DNA from: Hymenobacter psychrophilus
GTDB lineage: Bacteria; Bacteroidota; Bacteroidia; Cytophagales; Hymenobacteraceae
Assembly: GCF_900107135.1 (NCBI RefSeq)
Contig: NZ_FNOV01000007.1
Span: 68,948-132,947 of the forward strand
Direction of reading: 5' to 3'
Length of the DNA stretch: 64,000 nt
The translations under genes were made by a program, and so were the position numbers. Under the pieces are notes generated by a model. That model saw only the letters and a list, made by a program, of their open reading frames with translations, did no database searches and had not been told where the DNA came from. Positions 34,376 to 43,034 of the stretch are shown in pieces. Each line of letters starts with the position of its first letter. Position 1 is the stretch's first letter.

Positions 34376-35269
34376 CTACCGCAGCCGCAACTGCGTTTCC
34401 GCAGAGCTCGTTTCCAGCCGCTCCATCATATCCAGGAGCCGGCCGCGCACGTCCGCCGAATCCCGGACCATGACTTCCAGCAAACCCGCCACCCGCTCGA
34501 AGGCCTCCTCGCGGTTGGCCGGCACCCGCGTGGTGAGCACGCCCCGCACTTCCCAGATTTCCCCGATGCTTTCCCGGGGGATGATATGGGGGGAGAAGAA
34601 CGAATTGTCCGACAACAACTCCACTTCCTCGTCCTGGTCGCCAATAGGGCGGGGGATGCGCTTCACCATCAACGACTCGTCCGTGACGACCACGTACACG
34701 TGCCGGGGCTTTACCATGCGCCAATCGTCCACGCACCGCGAGATAACTACGTCGCTGGTCCACAGCGTGGGCTCCATGCTGGAGCCTTCCACCATAAAGG
34801 CCCGGTGCGACTTGCCCGAGAACTGGGGCAAACCCAGCAGCTCCAGGCCCATCTCTTTCAGCAGCGCCGGCTTCTCCCGGGCCAGCATGTAGCCGGCCTC
34901 GGCCGGCGTGGGCACAAGCATGATGCCTTCCTCGCCGGCCGCATTCAGCGTAACCACCGCCGGGGCGTGCAAATGGCGCAGGGGGGAGGTAGCGGCGGGC
35001 CGCTCTTTCCTGGCTGCCGGTGCGGGCTCCGTTGCGGGCTGCTTCAGCATCTCGCCTTCGCCCAGCACCAGCCAGCCGGGCTCCACTTCCGGGTAGGTCT
35101 GCAGCACCTCGACCAGCGTATCGAAGCCGGGTTTGAACTTGTGTCCAATAAAGTTGTAAAGCTTGGTGGGTCGGTCGTGTCCCAATTTCTTGGCTGCCCC
35201 GTACACCGAATCGCCATAATGCTCAATTATGGCCGATAGCCGGTCCCCAATTTGCTTTTGAGCTTTCAT
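34376..35269 (-). CDS. phage-type repressor, HTH plus S24 peptidase-like domain
   Basis: 297 residues from the ATG at 35269. An N-terminal XRE-like HTH (GDRLSAIIEHYGDSVYGAAKKLG...KLYNFIGHKFKPGFDTLVEVLQ) is followed by a Pro/Ala linker and an S24/LexA-like domain with VEGSSMEPTL (Ser164) and ESLMVKRI (Lys203), the Ser-Lys dyad. This is the plan of lambda CI-like repressors that self-cleave on DNA damage. A C-terminal tail of about 60 residues is extra. It is divergent from the early operon across a 98-base gap with repeated AAACTTGTT. It probably keeps the island silent. Confidence 0.85.
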   Translation of the reverse strand: MKAQKQIGDRLSAIIEHYGDSVYGAAKKLGHDRPTKLYNFIGHKFKPGFDTLVEVLQTYPEVEPGWLVLGEGEMLKQPATEPAPAARKERPAATSPLRHLHAPAVVTLNAAGEEGIMLVPTPAEAGYMLAREKPALLKEMGLELLGLPQFSGKSHRAFMVEGSSMEPTLWTSDVVISRCVDDWRMVKPRHVYVVVTDESLMVKRIPRPIGDQDEEVELLSDNSFFSPHIIPRESIGEIWEVRGVLTTRVPANREEAFERVAGLLEVMVRDSADVRGRLLDMMERLETSSAETQLRLR

Positions 35270-35307
35270 CACGTATGGCTTGTCTGGTAAAATTTATTTG
35301 CTAGTTC

Positions 35308-35330
35308 AAACTTGTTGTGGTAAACTTGTT
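35308..35330. promoter_or_regulatory. candidate repressor operator
   Basis: Two direct AAACTTGTT repeats (35308-35316 and 35322-35330, 14 bases apart) in the short gap between the divergent repressor and early genes. Position fits an operator; binding is inferred. Confidence 0.4.
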
Positions 35331-35367
35331 TGTCTAACAGGTCAAAGATAACTAACCGGCAAACAAA

Positions 35368-35640
35368 ATGGAACAAGTAGCAAAGAAAATTAGCGAACAG
35401 CGCCATCTGTTCGGCAAACGCAGCGACTACACGGCCCGCATAACGGCCAATCTGGCCGCTAAAGGCAAGAAGTTCACCCGCCAGCAGGTATACAACGTAG
35501 TGTCCGGCCGCTACTTCAACATGGACGTGGCCGAGGCCTTTTTCGAGGAGCTGGACGCCGAGCTGCGTCGCCGGGCCGACCTCGAAGCCCGCGCCAACCG
35601 CCAGCCCGATGCGCTGGCCGATTCTCACCCCAGCGCCTAG
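35368..35640 (+). CDS. small phage-like early protein, HTH-like
   Basis: Ninety residues, first gene opposite the repressor, where phages place cro-like regulators. Residues 5-60 (KISEQRHLFGKRSDYTARITANLAAKGKKFTRQQVYNVVSGRYFNMDVAEAFF) look like a HTH in which KKFTRQQVYNVVSGR would be the recognition region. A charged C-terminus follows. I do not recognise a named family. It is followed 3 bases later by another HTH gene. Confidence 0.65.
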   Translation: MEQVAKKISEQRHLFGKRSDYTARITANLAAKGKKFTRQQVYNVVSGRYFNMDVAEAFFEELDAELRRRADLEARANRQPDALADSHPSA

Positions 35641-35643
35641 GCC

Positions 35644-35982
35644 ATGCAAGTCGCCCTGCTAGTGCCCGAACAGGAGTGGCGGCAGCTGCTCTCCGATGTG
35701 CAGCGCCTCAAAGAAACCGAGGCCGCCCCGAAACCTGCCCCCGCACCAACCCCGCCGCCCGACCCCATCCTCACCGTGCGGGAGGCGGCCCGCTACATGC
35801 GCCTCAAGCCCGAGGGCGTCCGCAATGCCCGTCGGGCCGGCCGGCTCCAGGGTCTGCGCCTCAACGAGAAAGAGTGGGGCTTCCACCTCTCGGAGCTCAA
35901 CCGCTACCTGTCCCGCTACAACCGCCGCCCCCTCGAAGGACCCGAACATCCGGCCTTACCGGTATTGAAGACCGCCGCTTAA
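35644..35982 (+). CDS. excisionase/MerR-like helix-turn-helix protein
   Basis: 112 residues. A Pro-rich linker (about 30-42) leads to ILTVREAARYMRLKPEGVRNARRAGRLQGLRLNEKEWGFHLSELNRYL, the pattern of the HTH_17/excisionase family in which the wing carries a Trp. It may act as an excision factor or as an early regulator. No integrase is adjacent. It sits 3 bases after the previous gene and 12 bases before the next, inside a compact early operon. Confidence 0.8.
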   Translation: MQVALLVPEQEWRQLLSDVQRLKETEAAPKPAPAPTPPPDPILTVREAARYMRLKPEGVRNARRAGRLQGLRLNEKEWGFHLSELNRYLSRYNRRPLEGPEHPALPVLKTAA

Positions 35983-35994
35983 TCCTTGATTTCT

Positions 35995-36591
35995 ATGTCC
36001 CAGCTACTTCCCATCGTTGGGCCCGCCGCCGAGCTTGGCTCCGAGGCCACGCCTTCCATCATCACCATCCAGAAAGCCCGGGTCAAAGACCAGCAGCTGA
36101 GCTGCGAGTTTACCGAGCAGCGCACCTCGCATGCGCCACCCCGCGCTTTCGCCCTGACTTGCACCGAACAGGTCCACGCCGACCTAACCCACGCCCTGAG
36201 CCGCCTGGTACCGCACCTCTGTCTGCTCACCGAGCAGTTAGCCGAAACGCCCGACTTTTGGCCCGACGATTCCGAGGAGTTACCGGTCCTATTTGATTCC
36301 TTCACCATCACCGGCTTTTCCATGGGCCGCCACCATGGCGGCGTTACGCTCGTCGGTCAGCGCGAGCTGACCGGTGGCCGGGTGCTCAACCTGACCACCC
36401 CCTACCAGTCCTTCGACGACGAGCAGGTTAGCTACTCCTACACCGACCTGCTGGAAGTGACTCTGGCCGTGGCACTGGCCGAGGTGGAAGCGGCCCTGCG
36501 CGGCAAATGCATTGCGTACCGCCAGCTCGATTTATTCAAGCAGCCCGGTTCTGCTAACCTCCTTCTAGTGCCCTCGCCCCCGCAGGCATGA
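35995..36591 (+). CDS. hypothetical phage-like early protein
   Basis: 198 residues from the ATG at 35995. Mostly soluble, with the segment TQKARVKDQQLSCEFTEQ-like strand, FDSFTITGFSMGRHHGGVTLVGQRELTGGRVLNLTTPYQSF and a terminal helix LLEVTLAVALAEVEAALRGKCIAYRQLDLF. The arrangement resembles small proteins placed before replication genes in Bacteroidota phages, but I do not recognise a family. Its stop overlaps the DUF1376 start by 4 bases (ATGA), so the two are translationally coupled. Confidence 0.65.
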   Translation: MSQLLPIVGPAAELGSEATPSIITIQKARVKDQQLSCEFTEQRTSHAPPRAFALTCTEQVHADLTHALSRLVPHLCLLTEQLAETPDFWPDDSEELPVLFDSFTITGFSMGRHHGGVTLVGQRELTGGRVLNLTTPYQSFDDEQVSYSYTDLLEVTLAVALAEVEAALRGKCIAYRQLDLFKQPGSANLLLVPSPPQA

Positions 36592-37436
36592 AACTCCCGG
36601 CTATCCAATTCTACCCCGGCGACTGGCACAAGGACCAGGGCGTGCAGGCCCTCGACCTGGCCCAGCGCGGGGCCTGGTTCGAGCTGCTGCTGATGATGCA
36701 CGACAGCGACGAGCGCGGCGTGCTGCTCGTCAACGGCAGCCCCATGCCCGATGCCGTCATTGCCCGCCGCCTCGGTTTGGATAAACAAAGTGCCAACCAA
36801 ATGCTAACCACCCTGCTCGACTACGGCGTGGCCAGTCGCCGCGAGTCCGACGGCGCGCTGTTCTGCCGCCGCATGGTCAAAGATGAGCGGTTGCGCCGGA
36901 TACGCACGGAAGCGGGCAAAAAGGGCGGAAATCCGCTTTTGCTTAACCAAACCAACAACCAAACCAACAACCAAACGACAACCACCGGGGGTAAGCAAAT
37001 GCCAACCACTGGGGATAAGCAAATTCCAACCCCTTCATTTTCATTTTCAACTTCAATTACATCTTCAAAAAGAGAGGGAGGGGTGGCTAACGCCGCCGCG
37101 CCCGCGCCCACTTCTCAAAAGTTAGTTAAAAAGCCAGCTGACGCCCAGAAGAAGAGCGCCGCGGCTCCCACGCTGGCGGAAGTCCAGGCCTACGCCGCCG
37201 AGCAGCACCCCACCAGCGCCGATGCGCAAACCGAAGCCGCTGCCTTCCACGACCACTACGAAAGCAACGGCTGGCGCGTGAGTGGCAAAACGCCCATGGT
37301 CAACTGGCGCGCCGCCTTCCGCAACTGGATGCGCCGTCGCGCTCAGTTCCAGGGCCCCGGCACCGGCCCTAACTCGCCCACCCCCTCCCGGGCCCGCACG
37401 GCCCCCAAGCCGTCCGACCCCGCCCGCTGGAGCTGA
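36588..37436 (+). CDS. DUF1376 phage replication-initiation-like protein
   Basis: 282 residues. The first 110 residues, KLPAIQFYPGDWHKDQGVQALDLAQRGAWFELLLMMHDS and following, are DUF1376 (YdaU), a winged-helix domain of phage replication proteins. Next is a low-complexity NQTNNQTNNQTTTT spacer with tandem repeats. A C-terminal helical domain (AAAPTLAEVQAYAAEQHPTSADAQ...FHDHYESNGWRVSGKTPMVNWRAAFRNWM) is the type that contacts a replicative helicase. A DnaB-family helicase follows after 6 bases, supporting the role. Confidence 0.85.
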   Translation: MKLPAIQFYPGDWHKDQGVQALDLAQRGAWFELLLMMHDSDERGVLLVNGSPMPDAVIARRLGLDKQSANQMLTTLLDYGVASRRESDGALFCRRMVKDERLRRIRTEAGKKGGNPLLLNQTNNQTNNQTTTTGGKQMPTTGDKQIPTPSFSFSTSITSSKREGGVANAAAPAPTSQKLVKKPADAQKKSAAAPTLAEVQAYAAEQHPTSADAQTEAAAFHDHYESNGWRVSGKTPMVNWRAAFRNWMRRRAQFQGPGTGPNSPTPSRARTAPKPSDPARWS

Positions 37437-37442
37437 TTCGCT

Positions 37443-38861
37443 ATGGCTACTATGCAACCCTTTCGCCAACCCGCCATGAGTAAGCAGGCGCTGGTTTCAA
37501 CTCCCCACGCCGGCCAACTGCCGCCGCAAGCTCCCGACCTCGAAGCGGCCGTACTCGGTGCGGCCCTGCTCGAAGTGCCTGCCCAACGTACGCTGCTGGC
37601 TACGCTGCCAGTCGAGGATGTATTCTACCTCGATGCCCACCGCCATGTATACCGCGCCATGCGCGACCTGGTGCAGCAGGGCGACCAAGTGGATTTGCTC
37701 ACTGTCGTGCAGCAGCTACGCCACCGTAGTACCCTCCAGCGCATCGGCGGGCCAGCTTTCGTGGCCGGGCTCACCCAGCACATTGGCTCGGCTGCCCACC
37801 TGCTCACTCACTGCCGTATCCTCCAACAGCACCACGCCCGCCGCGTGCTCATACAGGCCGGCCGCGAGCTGACGACCTACGGCTACGATGAGGGCCGCGA
37901 CCCCCTCGACCTGCTGGCCACGGCCCAGACCCACCTGACCACCCTCACCCGCTCGCTGGAAACCCGGCCCGTTCAAACCGCCGCCGCTGCCTTCGAAACT
38001 ACCTTCGAACACTTGGCCCAGGCCGTGCTGCGCCAGGGCCTCACTGGTGTGCCCACCGGCCTCACTCAGCTTGATGGCCTCACCGGCGGCTGGCAACCGG
38101 CCGACCTGATTCTGCTGGCCGCCCGGCCCGCTATGGGCAAAACGGCTGCCCTGCTACATTTCGCCCGCACCGCCGCCCTCGACCACGGCCGAGCAGTGGC
38201 CGTTTTCAGCCTCGAAATGCCCATAGTCCAGCTTATGCAGCGCATGATTGTAAGCGAGGTGCCCGGCTACTCCAACGCCGACCTGCGCCGCGGCAACCTG
38301 CCCGGCGGTCTGGAGCAGGTCGGCCACTTGCGCGAGCAGGCCCAGCGCCTGCGTACCCACGGCCACTTGCTCCACCTCGACGACACGCCCGGCCTGAGTC
38401 TGCAGCAGCTGCGGGCCAAGTGCGCCGCCCTGCATGCCACCCAGCCCCTGGGTCTGGTGCTGGTCGATTACGTGCAACTCATGCGCGGCGACCAGCGGGG
38501 CAACCGCGAGCAGGAAATCGGCAGCCTCAGCCGGGGCCTCAAGGAGTTAGCCAAGGAACTTCACGTGCCCGTCATTGCTCTGTCCCAGCTCAGCCGCGAC
38601 GTGGAGAAGCGCGGCGGCGACCGGCGGCCCCAGCTCAGCGACCTGCGCGAGTCGGGCAGCCTCGAACAGGATGCCGACTGCATCATCTTCCTCTGGCGGG
38701 GTGAGTACTACAAAATTGCCGAGTACGGCGACGGTAGTCCCACCCACGACACCGTGCTCTTCGACGTGGCCAAGCACCGCAACGGGGCCACCGACGAGTT
38801 CATCGCCACCATGATTATGCGCCGAGGGCTGCTGGCCGATTTACAGCCAACCTTCGGATAG
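37443..38861 (+). CDS. replicative DNA helicase, DnaB family
   Basis: 472 residues. DnaB N-terminal domain (PPQAPDLEAAVLGAALLE...DVFYLDAHRHVYRAMRDLVQQGDQVDLLTVVQQLRH) and RecA-like C-terminal domain with Walker A AARPAMGKTA (about 226-235), Walker B VLVDYVQLM and the Arg-finger region RGLKELAKELHVPVIALSQLSRDVEKR. It is probably the island's own helicase, since it follows phage-like genes and differs from the usual longer chromosomal DnaB. A 263-base region without a gene follows it. Confidence 0.93.
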   Translation: MATMQPFRQPAMSKQALVSTPHAGQLPPQAPDLEAAVLGAALLEVPAQRTLLATLPVEDVFYLDAHRHVYRAMRDLVQQGDQVDLLTVVQQLRHRSTLQRIGGPAFVAGLTQHIGSAAHLLTHCRILQQHHARRVLIQAGRELTTYGYDEGRDPLDLLATAQTHLTTLTRSLETRPVQTAAAAFETTFEHLAQAVLRQGLTGVPTGLTQLDGLTGGWQPADLILLAARPAMGKTAALLHFARTAALDHGRAVAVFSLEMPIVQLMQRMIVSEVPGYSNADLRRGNLPGGLEQVGHLREQAQRLRTHGHLLHLDDTPGLSLQQLRAKCAALHATQPLGLVLVDYVQLMRGDQRGNREQEIGSLSRGLKELAKELHVPVIALSQLSRDVEKRGGDRRPQLSDLRESGSLEQDADCIIFLWRGEYYKIAEYGDGSPTHDTVLFDVAKHRNGATDEFIATMIMRRGLLADLQPTFG

Positions 38862-39124
38862 CAGCTTTGAGCGCAGTCGGAAACTGCCACTGCGGGTAAC
38901 TGAATTTCTCTATGTAGTGCCTGCGCCCGGGTGGAGTGACGGGGGTGATTAGCGAAGTGGGATAGGCTAAACATGCGTGTTTCTCTATGTGAAAAATAAC
39001 CTGCTGACTTCCTAACTCTTCTGTTACCAGGCAAAAACCCATTAGCATCTCCCACATTCTTTACCGATATTTCCCGCTGAGCTGCTATTGGTTGCTCGCT
39101 ACATTACCCAGTTGACTTTTCTAT

Positions 39125-40102
39125 ATGTCTGTTTCCTCACCTCATCATGCTACGTTAAGTTTTATCGAGCCTCTTCCCCAATCTCTACTGCCTTACCCGC
39201 CCAGCTTTGCGGGCCACCAAACCTTCGCGTTGCGTTCCTCCTGGCTTAAAAAAGGAGTCGACGCGCTGCTACAAGACCCTACTTTATTTACCTCCGATGC
39301 CGCTCTGGTAACGCTGGGCGTTGGTAAGAATATGGTAAGCGCCATTCGTCATTGGTTGCTTGCCACGGGCATGGCAATACCTATTTCGGAACGTAGCTCA
39401 ACTATGCTGCCCACCGCTCTGGGAGCTTTCTTGCTGACTGACGAAGGAGCGGACCCCTACCTCGAAGACCCGGCTACCCTGTGGCTGTTGCACTGGAAGC
39501 TGTGCGGGCCCGGTAGCCAGGCCTATACGTGGGCGTACGCCTTCAACATATGGCGCGAGTGGGAGTGGACCCGGACCGCCTTGTCCTCATCCATTCAAGC
39601 CGCCGCCCGGGCAACTACCTCCAAAGTGTCCTCCGCCAATACCATCGACCGGGACGTGAACGTATTTCTGCTCACCTACCTGGCGGCGGGCGAGCGGAGC
39701 CAAAACGCCGAGGATGGCCTCGACTGCCCCCTGCGCGAGCTCGGCCTTATCCGGGCCGGCTTTGGCACTCAGGAACACTATACGTTTGCCATCGGACCCA
39801 AGCCCAGCTTACCGCCCGCCCTGTTTGCGTGGGCTCTGCTTCAGTTTTGGGACTGGCAATACCCTGGTACCAGCACGATTGCCGCCCGCGATATTGCGCA
39901 CGCCGAGGGCTCGCCGGGCGTCGTATTCAAGCTTGATGAAGATTCCGTGCTGTTCTACCTGGACCAATTCGATGAGCTGACCAATGGCCAGCTGCGCTTC
40001 GAAGACACCCCCCTTGTGCGGCAGGTAGTGCGCACTACTGCCCAGGTACTTATTCCCCAAGACCTGCTCCAATCTTACTACGCCGCTCAGCTAGTTGCTT
40101 AA
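39125..40102 (+). CDS. sspB: DUF4007 family protein (SspB-like)
   Basis: 325 residues. DUF4007 is clear: FAGHQTFALRSSWLKKGVDAL, then LGVGKNMVSAIRHWLLATG and LLHWKLCGPGS near residues 30-140. DUF4007 proteins are partners in single-strand DNA phosphorothioation, where SspB nicks DNA with the sulfur-transfer partners SspC and SspD; that link is from general knowledge. It heads the defence operon and is followed by an ATPase gene 5 bases later. The 263-base AT-rich gap before it (38862-39124) has no gene and probably marks the join between phage-like and defence parts. Confidence 0.82.
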   Translation: MSVSSPHHATLSFIEPLPQSLLPYPPSFAGHQTFALRSSWLKKGVDALLQDPTLFTSDAALVTLGVGKNMVSAIRHWLLATGMAIPISERSSTMLPTALGAFLLTDEGADPYLEDPATLWLLHWKLCGPGSQAYTWAYAFNIWREWEWTRTALSSSIQAAARATTSKVSSANTIDRDVNVFLLTYLAAGERSQNAEDGLDCPLRELGLIRAGFGTQEHYTFAIGPKPSLPPALFAWALLQFWDWQYPGTSTIAARDIAHAEGSPGVVFKLDEDSVLFYLDQFDELTNGQLRFEDTPLVRQVVRTTAQVLIPQDLLQSYYAAQLVA

Positions 40103-40107
40103 GTTCA

Positions 40108-41682
40108 ATGCCTGTTTCTCCTTCGCCGCTGCTGGCTGATTACGTTTCTGTTAAGCCCCGCTTCGGGCGTTCCGTCCATTTGGAGCGCGATTTGGCGGTG
40201 GCTGCCAGCGCCGACGGTTATTTCCTGACAACCTCCGCGCTGGAAGCGTTGCAGGGTGTGCTCCGGGCGCAAGCCAACCCCGCCGACCGCGCCCTGTCTC
40301 TTATTGGGCCCTATGGCGCCGGTAAAAGTGCTTTCGCGGCTTTCCTGGCCCGTTTGACGTCCGATGCGGCGTTTCGTGCCACCGTTACGTTGCCAACTAC
40401 GGTAGGCACTCTGGTGCCTCAGTTGTTACCAGTGCCGGTAGTGGGCTCCCGCTCCGCGCTGGCCCCCGCCTTGCTAGCCGCCCTGCGGCATGCCCTCGAA
40501 GCCGCTCCCGGTGCCGCCGCAATGCCCGCAGCCCTACGTAAGGCCGAGAGCAAGCCCAGCGCCCGTAATATCGCCAACGCCTACCTGGCTACGGCGGAAA
40601 CCATTGCTGAAAACACCCCTTTCCAGGGGCTGCTACTGCTTGTCGATGAAGCCGGCAAATACCTGGAATATGCGGCCAACCATCCGCAAGAGGGCGATAT
40701 TTTCGTGTTGCAGGAGTTAGCCGAAGCGGCCGCCCGCGCCCCCGAGCACGGCCAGCTGTGGGTGATGACAATCATGCACCAGAATGCCGAAGCCTACGCG
40801 CATCGGCTCGGCCGCACCCAGCAGGGCGAGTGGGCCAAAGTAGCCCAGCGCTTCCGGCAGCTGCCGCTGTTCCCGTCCGATGTCGAACGTATGGACCTCA
40901 TCGGCCGCGCCCTCCAGCACCAGCCGGCCCTGCACCTCAACGGCACGTTCTCGGCCCAACTGGCCCCCGTGATGAGCCCCGCCGCGAACTTGCTGCCTAC
41001 CGGACTGGCCGACCGCTTTCCCGACCTGGCCCGCGCCGCCTACCCGCTGCACCCGGTTACGCTGCTGGCGCTGCCGGTGCTGTTCCGCCGGGCCGGCCAA
41101 AGCCACCGGAGCGTGTTCAACTTTCTGGAAGGCCAGGAAAACAGTGCCATGGGCCGCTTCCTGCAGGAGCAACGCTATAACACCGCCGACCCCGCCTTCT
41201 TCCGCCTCGACCGCCTCTTCGACTACGGCCGCGACGTGCTACTGGCCCACTACACGGGCCCCACGGCCCGGCCCTGGCACGAAGCGGTGGAAATCGTGGA
41301 GCAGAGTACCGCCAAAAACCCGCCCCTGACCGAGCTGGCAGTGCGCGTTCTCAAGTGCGTGGCGCTGCTCAGCTGGTTGCGCGAGTCGCGCCTACCTGCT
41401 TCGGCGGCGGTGCTGGCTGCTGCCCTTGGAGCCGAGGTGCCCGAAGCCATCAAGCAACTGGAGGACCGCTCGCTTATCGTGTGGAGCCGGACGCGCAAAA
41501 GCTTCCGCCTCTGGGAAGGGGGCGACGTGGACGTGGCCGCCGAGCTCACGGCCGCCCGGGCCTCGCTGGCTGGCGATGTGCTGCTGCTGGCTGCCAACGA
41601 CCCCTCCCTGTTCGAACTGCCCCGTCTGGTGGCCCGCCGCCACGCCTTCCGCACCGGTACTGTTATGGCAACAGCAAATTGA
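40108..41682 (+). CDS. SspC-like P-loop ATPase, probably 3'-truncated
   Basis: 524 residues. Walker A SLIGPYGAGKSAF (Lys73) and Walker B LLLLVDEAGKYLEYAANHP (Asp180); further on YPLHPVTLLALPVLFRRAGQSHRSVFNFLEGQEN, a block shared with BrxC/PglY-type ATPases. The ATPase part is complete but the protein ends at HAFRTGTV followed by an unrelated MATAN, just where related proteins continue from an RRHxxRTGT-like motif. The sequence after it is AT-rich and unrelated, so I infer truncation by the adjacent insertion. It would have worked with DUF4007 and a PAPS reductase. Confidence 0.72.
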   Translation: MPVSPSPLLADYVSVKPRFGRSVHLERDLAVAASADGYFLTTSALEALQGVLRAQANPADRALSLIGPYGAGKSAFAAFLARLTSDAAFRATVTLPTTVGTLVPQLLPVPVVGSRSALAPALLAALRHALEAAPGAAAMPAALRKAESKPSARNIANAYLATAETIAENTPFQGLLLLVDEAGKYLEYAANHPQEGDIFVLQELAEAAARAPEHGQLWVMTIMHQNAEAYAHRLGRTQQGEWAKVAQRFRQLPLFPSDVERMDLIGRALQHQPALHLNGTFSAQLAPVMSPAANLLPTGLADRFPDLARAAYPLHPVTLLALPVLFRRAGQSHRSVFNFLEGQENSAMGRFLQEQRYNTADPAFFRLDRLFDYGRDVLLAHYTGPTARPWHEAVEIVEQSTAKNPPLTELAVRVLKCVALLSWLRESRLPASAAVLAAALGAEVPEAIKQLEDRSLIVWSRTRKSFRLWEGGDVDVAAELTAARASLAGDVLLLAANDPSLFELPRLVARRHAFRTGTVMATAN

Positions 41683-41869
41683 GCTTATCAACCCTAAGGC
41701 GGCTCTCTATCTCGCGGATTATTTCGTCAAATACTTTTACTAATTCCCCGTATTTCTCTCGTTGGCGAGCAGTTTTCGCGTTTTTGGCCCTTTGGATGGA
41801 TTCAGTAAGCTTGCTTTGAGCATATGATAAGCTTCGTTTGTCTCTCTGAATTTCTCTTTGGTCTCGCAT
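41663..41869 (-). CDS. possible small coiled-coil protein
   Basis: Sixty-eight residues, very rich in Arg, Lys, Glu and Gln (RDQREIQRDKRSLSYAQSKL..., VKVFDEIIREIESRLRV), so one long helix. It overlaps the end of the ATPase gene by 20 bases on the other strand. It lies in the AT-rich left end of the inserted block and could be real or chance; no family recognised. Confidence 0.3.
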   Translation of the reverse strand: MRDQREIQRDKRSLSYAQSKLTESIQRAKNAKTARQREKYGELVKVFDEIIREIESRLRVDKLNLLLP

Positions 41870-41942
41870 TTGTAGTAGTTTTTATCTATTCTTAGCAAAA
41901 GGCAGGTAATAAGTTTGAATTCGGGAGAAAATAATTTAATTA

Positions 41943-43034
41943 ATGACACTACCCGAAGACGACCGACTCGACGTTGCTAAGCTCACGGCCGTTTTCGCGG
42001 ATACGACCAATACATACAAGTTTTATTGGCTGTTGGCAATTCTTGACGGCTTGAGTGAAAGTGCTGATAATCGGCTTTCGCTGCACGATTTGTCCTTGCA
42101 CATGGTGGCAGGCGTGTGGTATCCGCTGGATTACTTCAAACTCTCTTTTGGTAGGCAGGACGGATTTCGACCGATTGCGGATTTTGTGTCCCATCACCTG
42201 ACGGTGGATAATCGACCTACCGCGCCTAGCTTATTCGTGCAACTCAAGCAGGCGCTTGCGCCCGAAACATTGGGGCTGCTTTACAAGCGCGTGAACGTGC
42301 TGCTTAATTGGGTGCCGTACCGTTTCATTCGGCCATTTTTCGCGGCTGAAACACGAGGCTTGCCCGACCAGCGGGTAAATGCTTACGTGGCAGAACTGGC
42401 GGGGCAGAGCACCCGCGCGCCATACCATTTTGTGGCCGACGCTATCGAAGTGCATCCTGCTTGGGCCGATTATTTGCGGCGACACCGGGGCATTTTGCGC
42501 GGCTTCACTTATTGGCACTTGGTACGTTTCCTGCAAAAGAACAACCCGAACGTAATCGGCTTAAGTGAAAAGCTAGAAAAGCCTGCCGTGCGCGTGTTAA
42601 ATGCAGCCGGAAAATTCTGGAAGGAATACGTAGCCGCTACGCCCGGCCTGACGTGCATTTATTCGGGCCAGCCGCTGACAATGGCTAACTTGAGCCTCGA
42701 CCATTTTCTGCCGTGGTCTTACGTGGCGCACGACCAGCTTTGGAACATCATTCCTACGCCGAAAAGGGTTAATTCAGCCAAAAATGATTGGCTGCCTTCG
42801 GTCGAATTGTACTTTGAGGCGTATGCCCGGCTGCAGTTCGCGGGCTTTCAGTTCCACGCCGCACAGGGCCATGAAAAGCTACTGGAAGACTATCATGTAT
42901 TTTTTGCCCAAAATTTAAGTTCCTTACAGCAGCAGCCTTTTGGCTGGTTTAGGGAGCGGCTGGAACGGCAGGTATTGCCGCAGTTGCAAACGGCGCAAAA
43001 TCTCGGTTTCTCTTATCCTTTTGAGTTCAAATGA
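41943..43034 (+). CDS. HNH endonuclease
   Basis: 363 residues. The HNH site is near the C-terminus: CIYSGQPLTMANLSLDHFLPWSYVAHDQLWNIIPTPKRVNSAKNDWLP, with Asp-His254 as the catalytic pair, then Asn and the final Asn/Lys. The N-terminal 230 residues are helical and may be the DNA-binding or sensor part. Its stop overlaps the start of the methyltransferase-HIT gene (ATGA), so the two are made together. The pair recalls restriction-like modules but I do not know a named system. Confidence 0.82.
   Translation: MTLPEDDRLDVAKLTAVFADTTNTYKFYWLLAILDGLSESADNRLSLHDLSLHMVAGVWYPLDYFKLSFGRQDGFRPIADFVSHHLTVDNRPTAPSLFVQLKQALAPETLGLLYKRVNVLLNWVPYRFIRPFFAAETRGLPDQRVNAYVAELAGQSTRAPYHFVADAIEVHPAWADYLRRHRGILRGFTYWHLVRFLQKNNPNVIGLSEKLEKPAVRVLNAAGKFWKEYVAATPGLTCIYSGQPLTMANLSLDHFLPWSYVAHDQLWNIIPTPKRVNSAKNDWLPSVELYFEAYARLQFAGFQFHAAQGHEKLLEDYHVFFAQNLSSLQQQPFGWFRERLERQVLPQLQTAQNLGFSYPFEFK

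Noticed and set aside
36950..37035. Tandem CCAAACCAACAA-type repeats as a CRISPR or iteron array
   Set aside because: They are in frame inside the DUF1376 gene and encode an Asn/Gln/Thr spacer. They could still act as iterons for the origin, but nothing shows it.
41740..41949. Minus-strand frame of 69 codons in the AT-rich gap
   Set aside because: It overlaps another small frame on the same strand and has no recognisable domain; only the 68-codon coiled-coil frame is kept, at low confidence.
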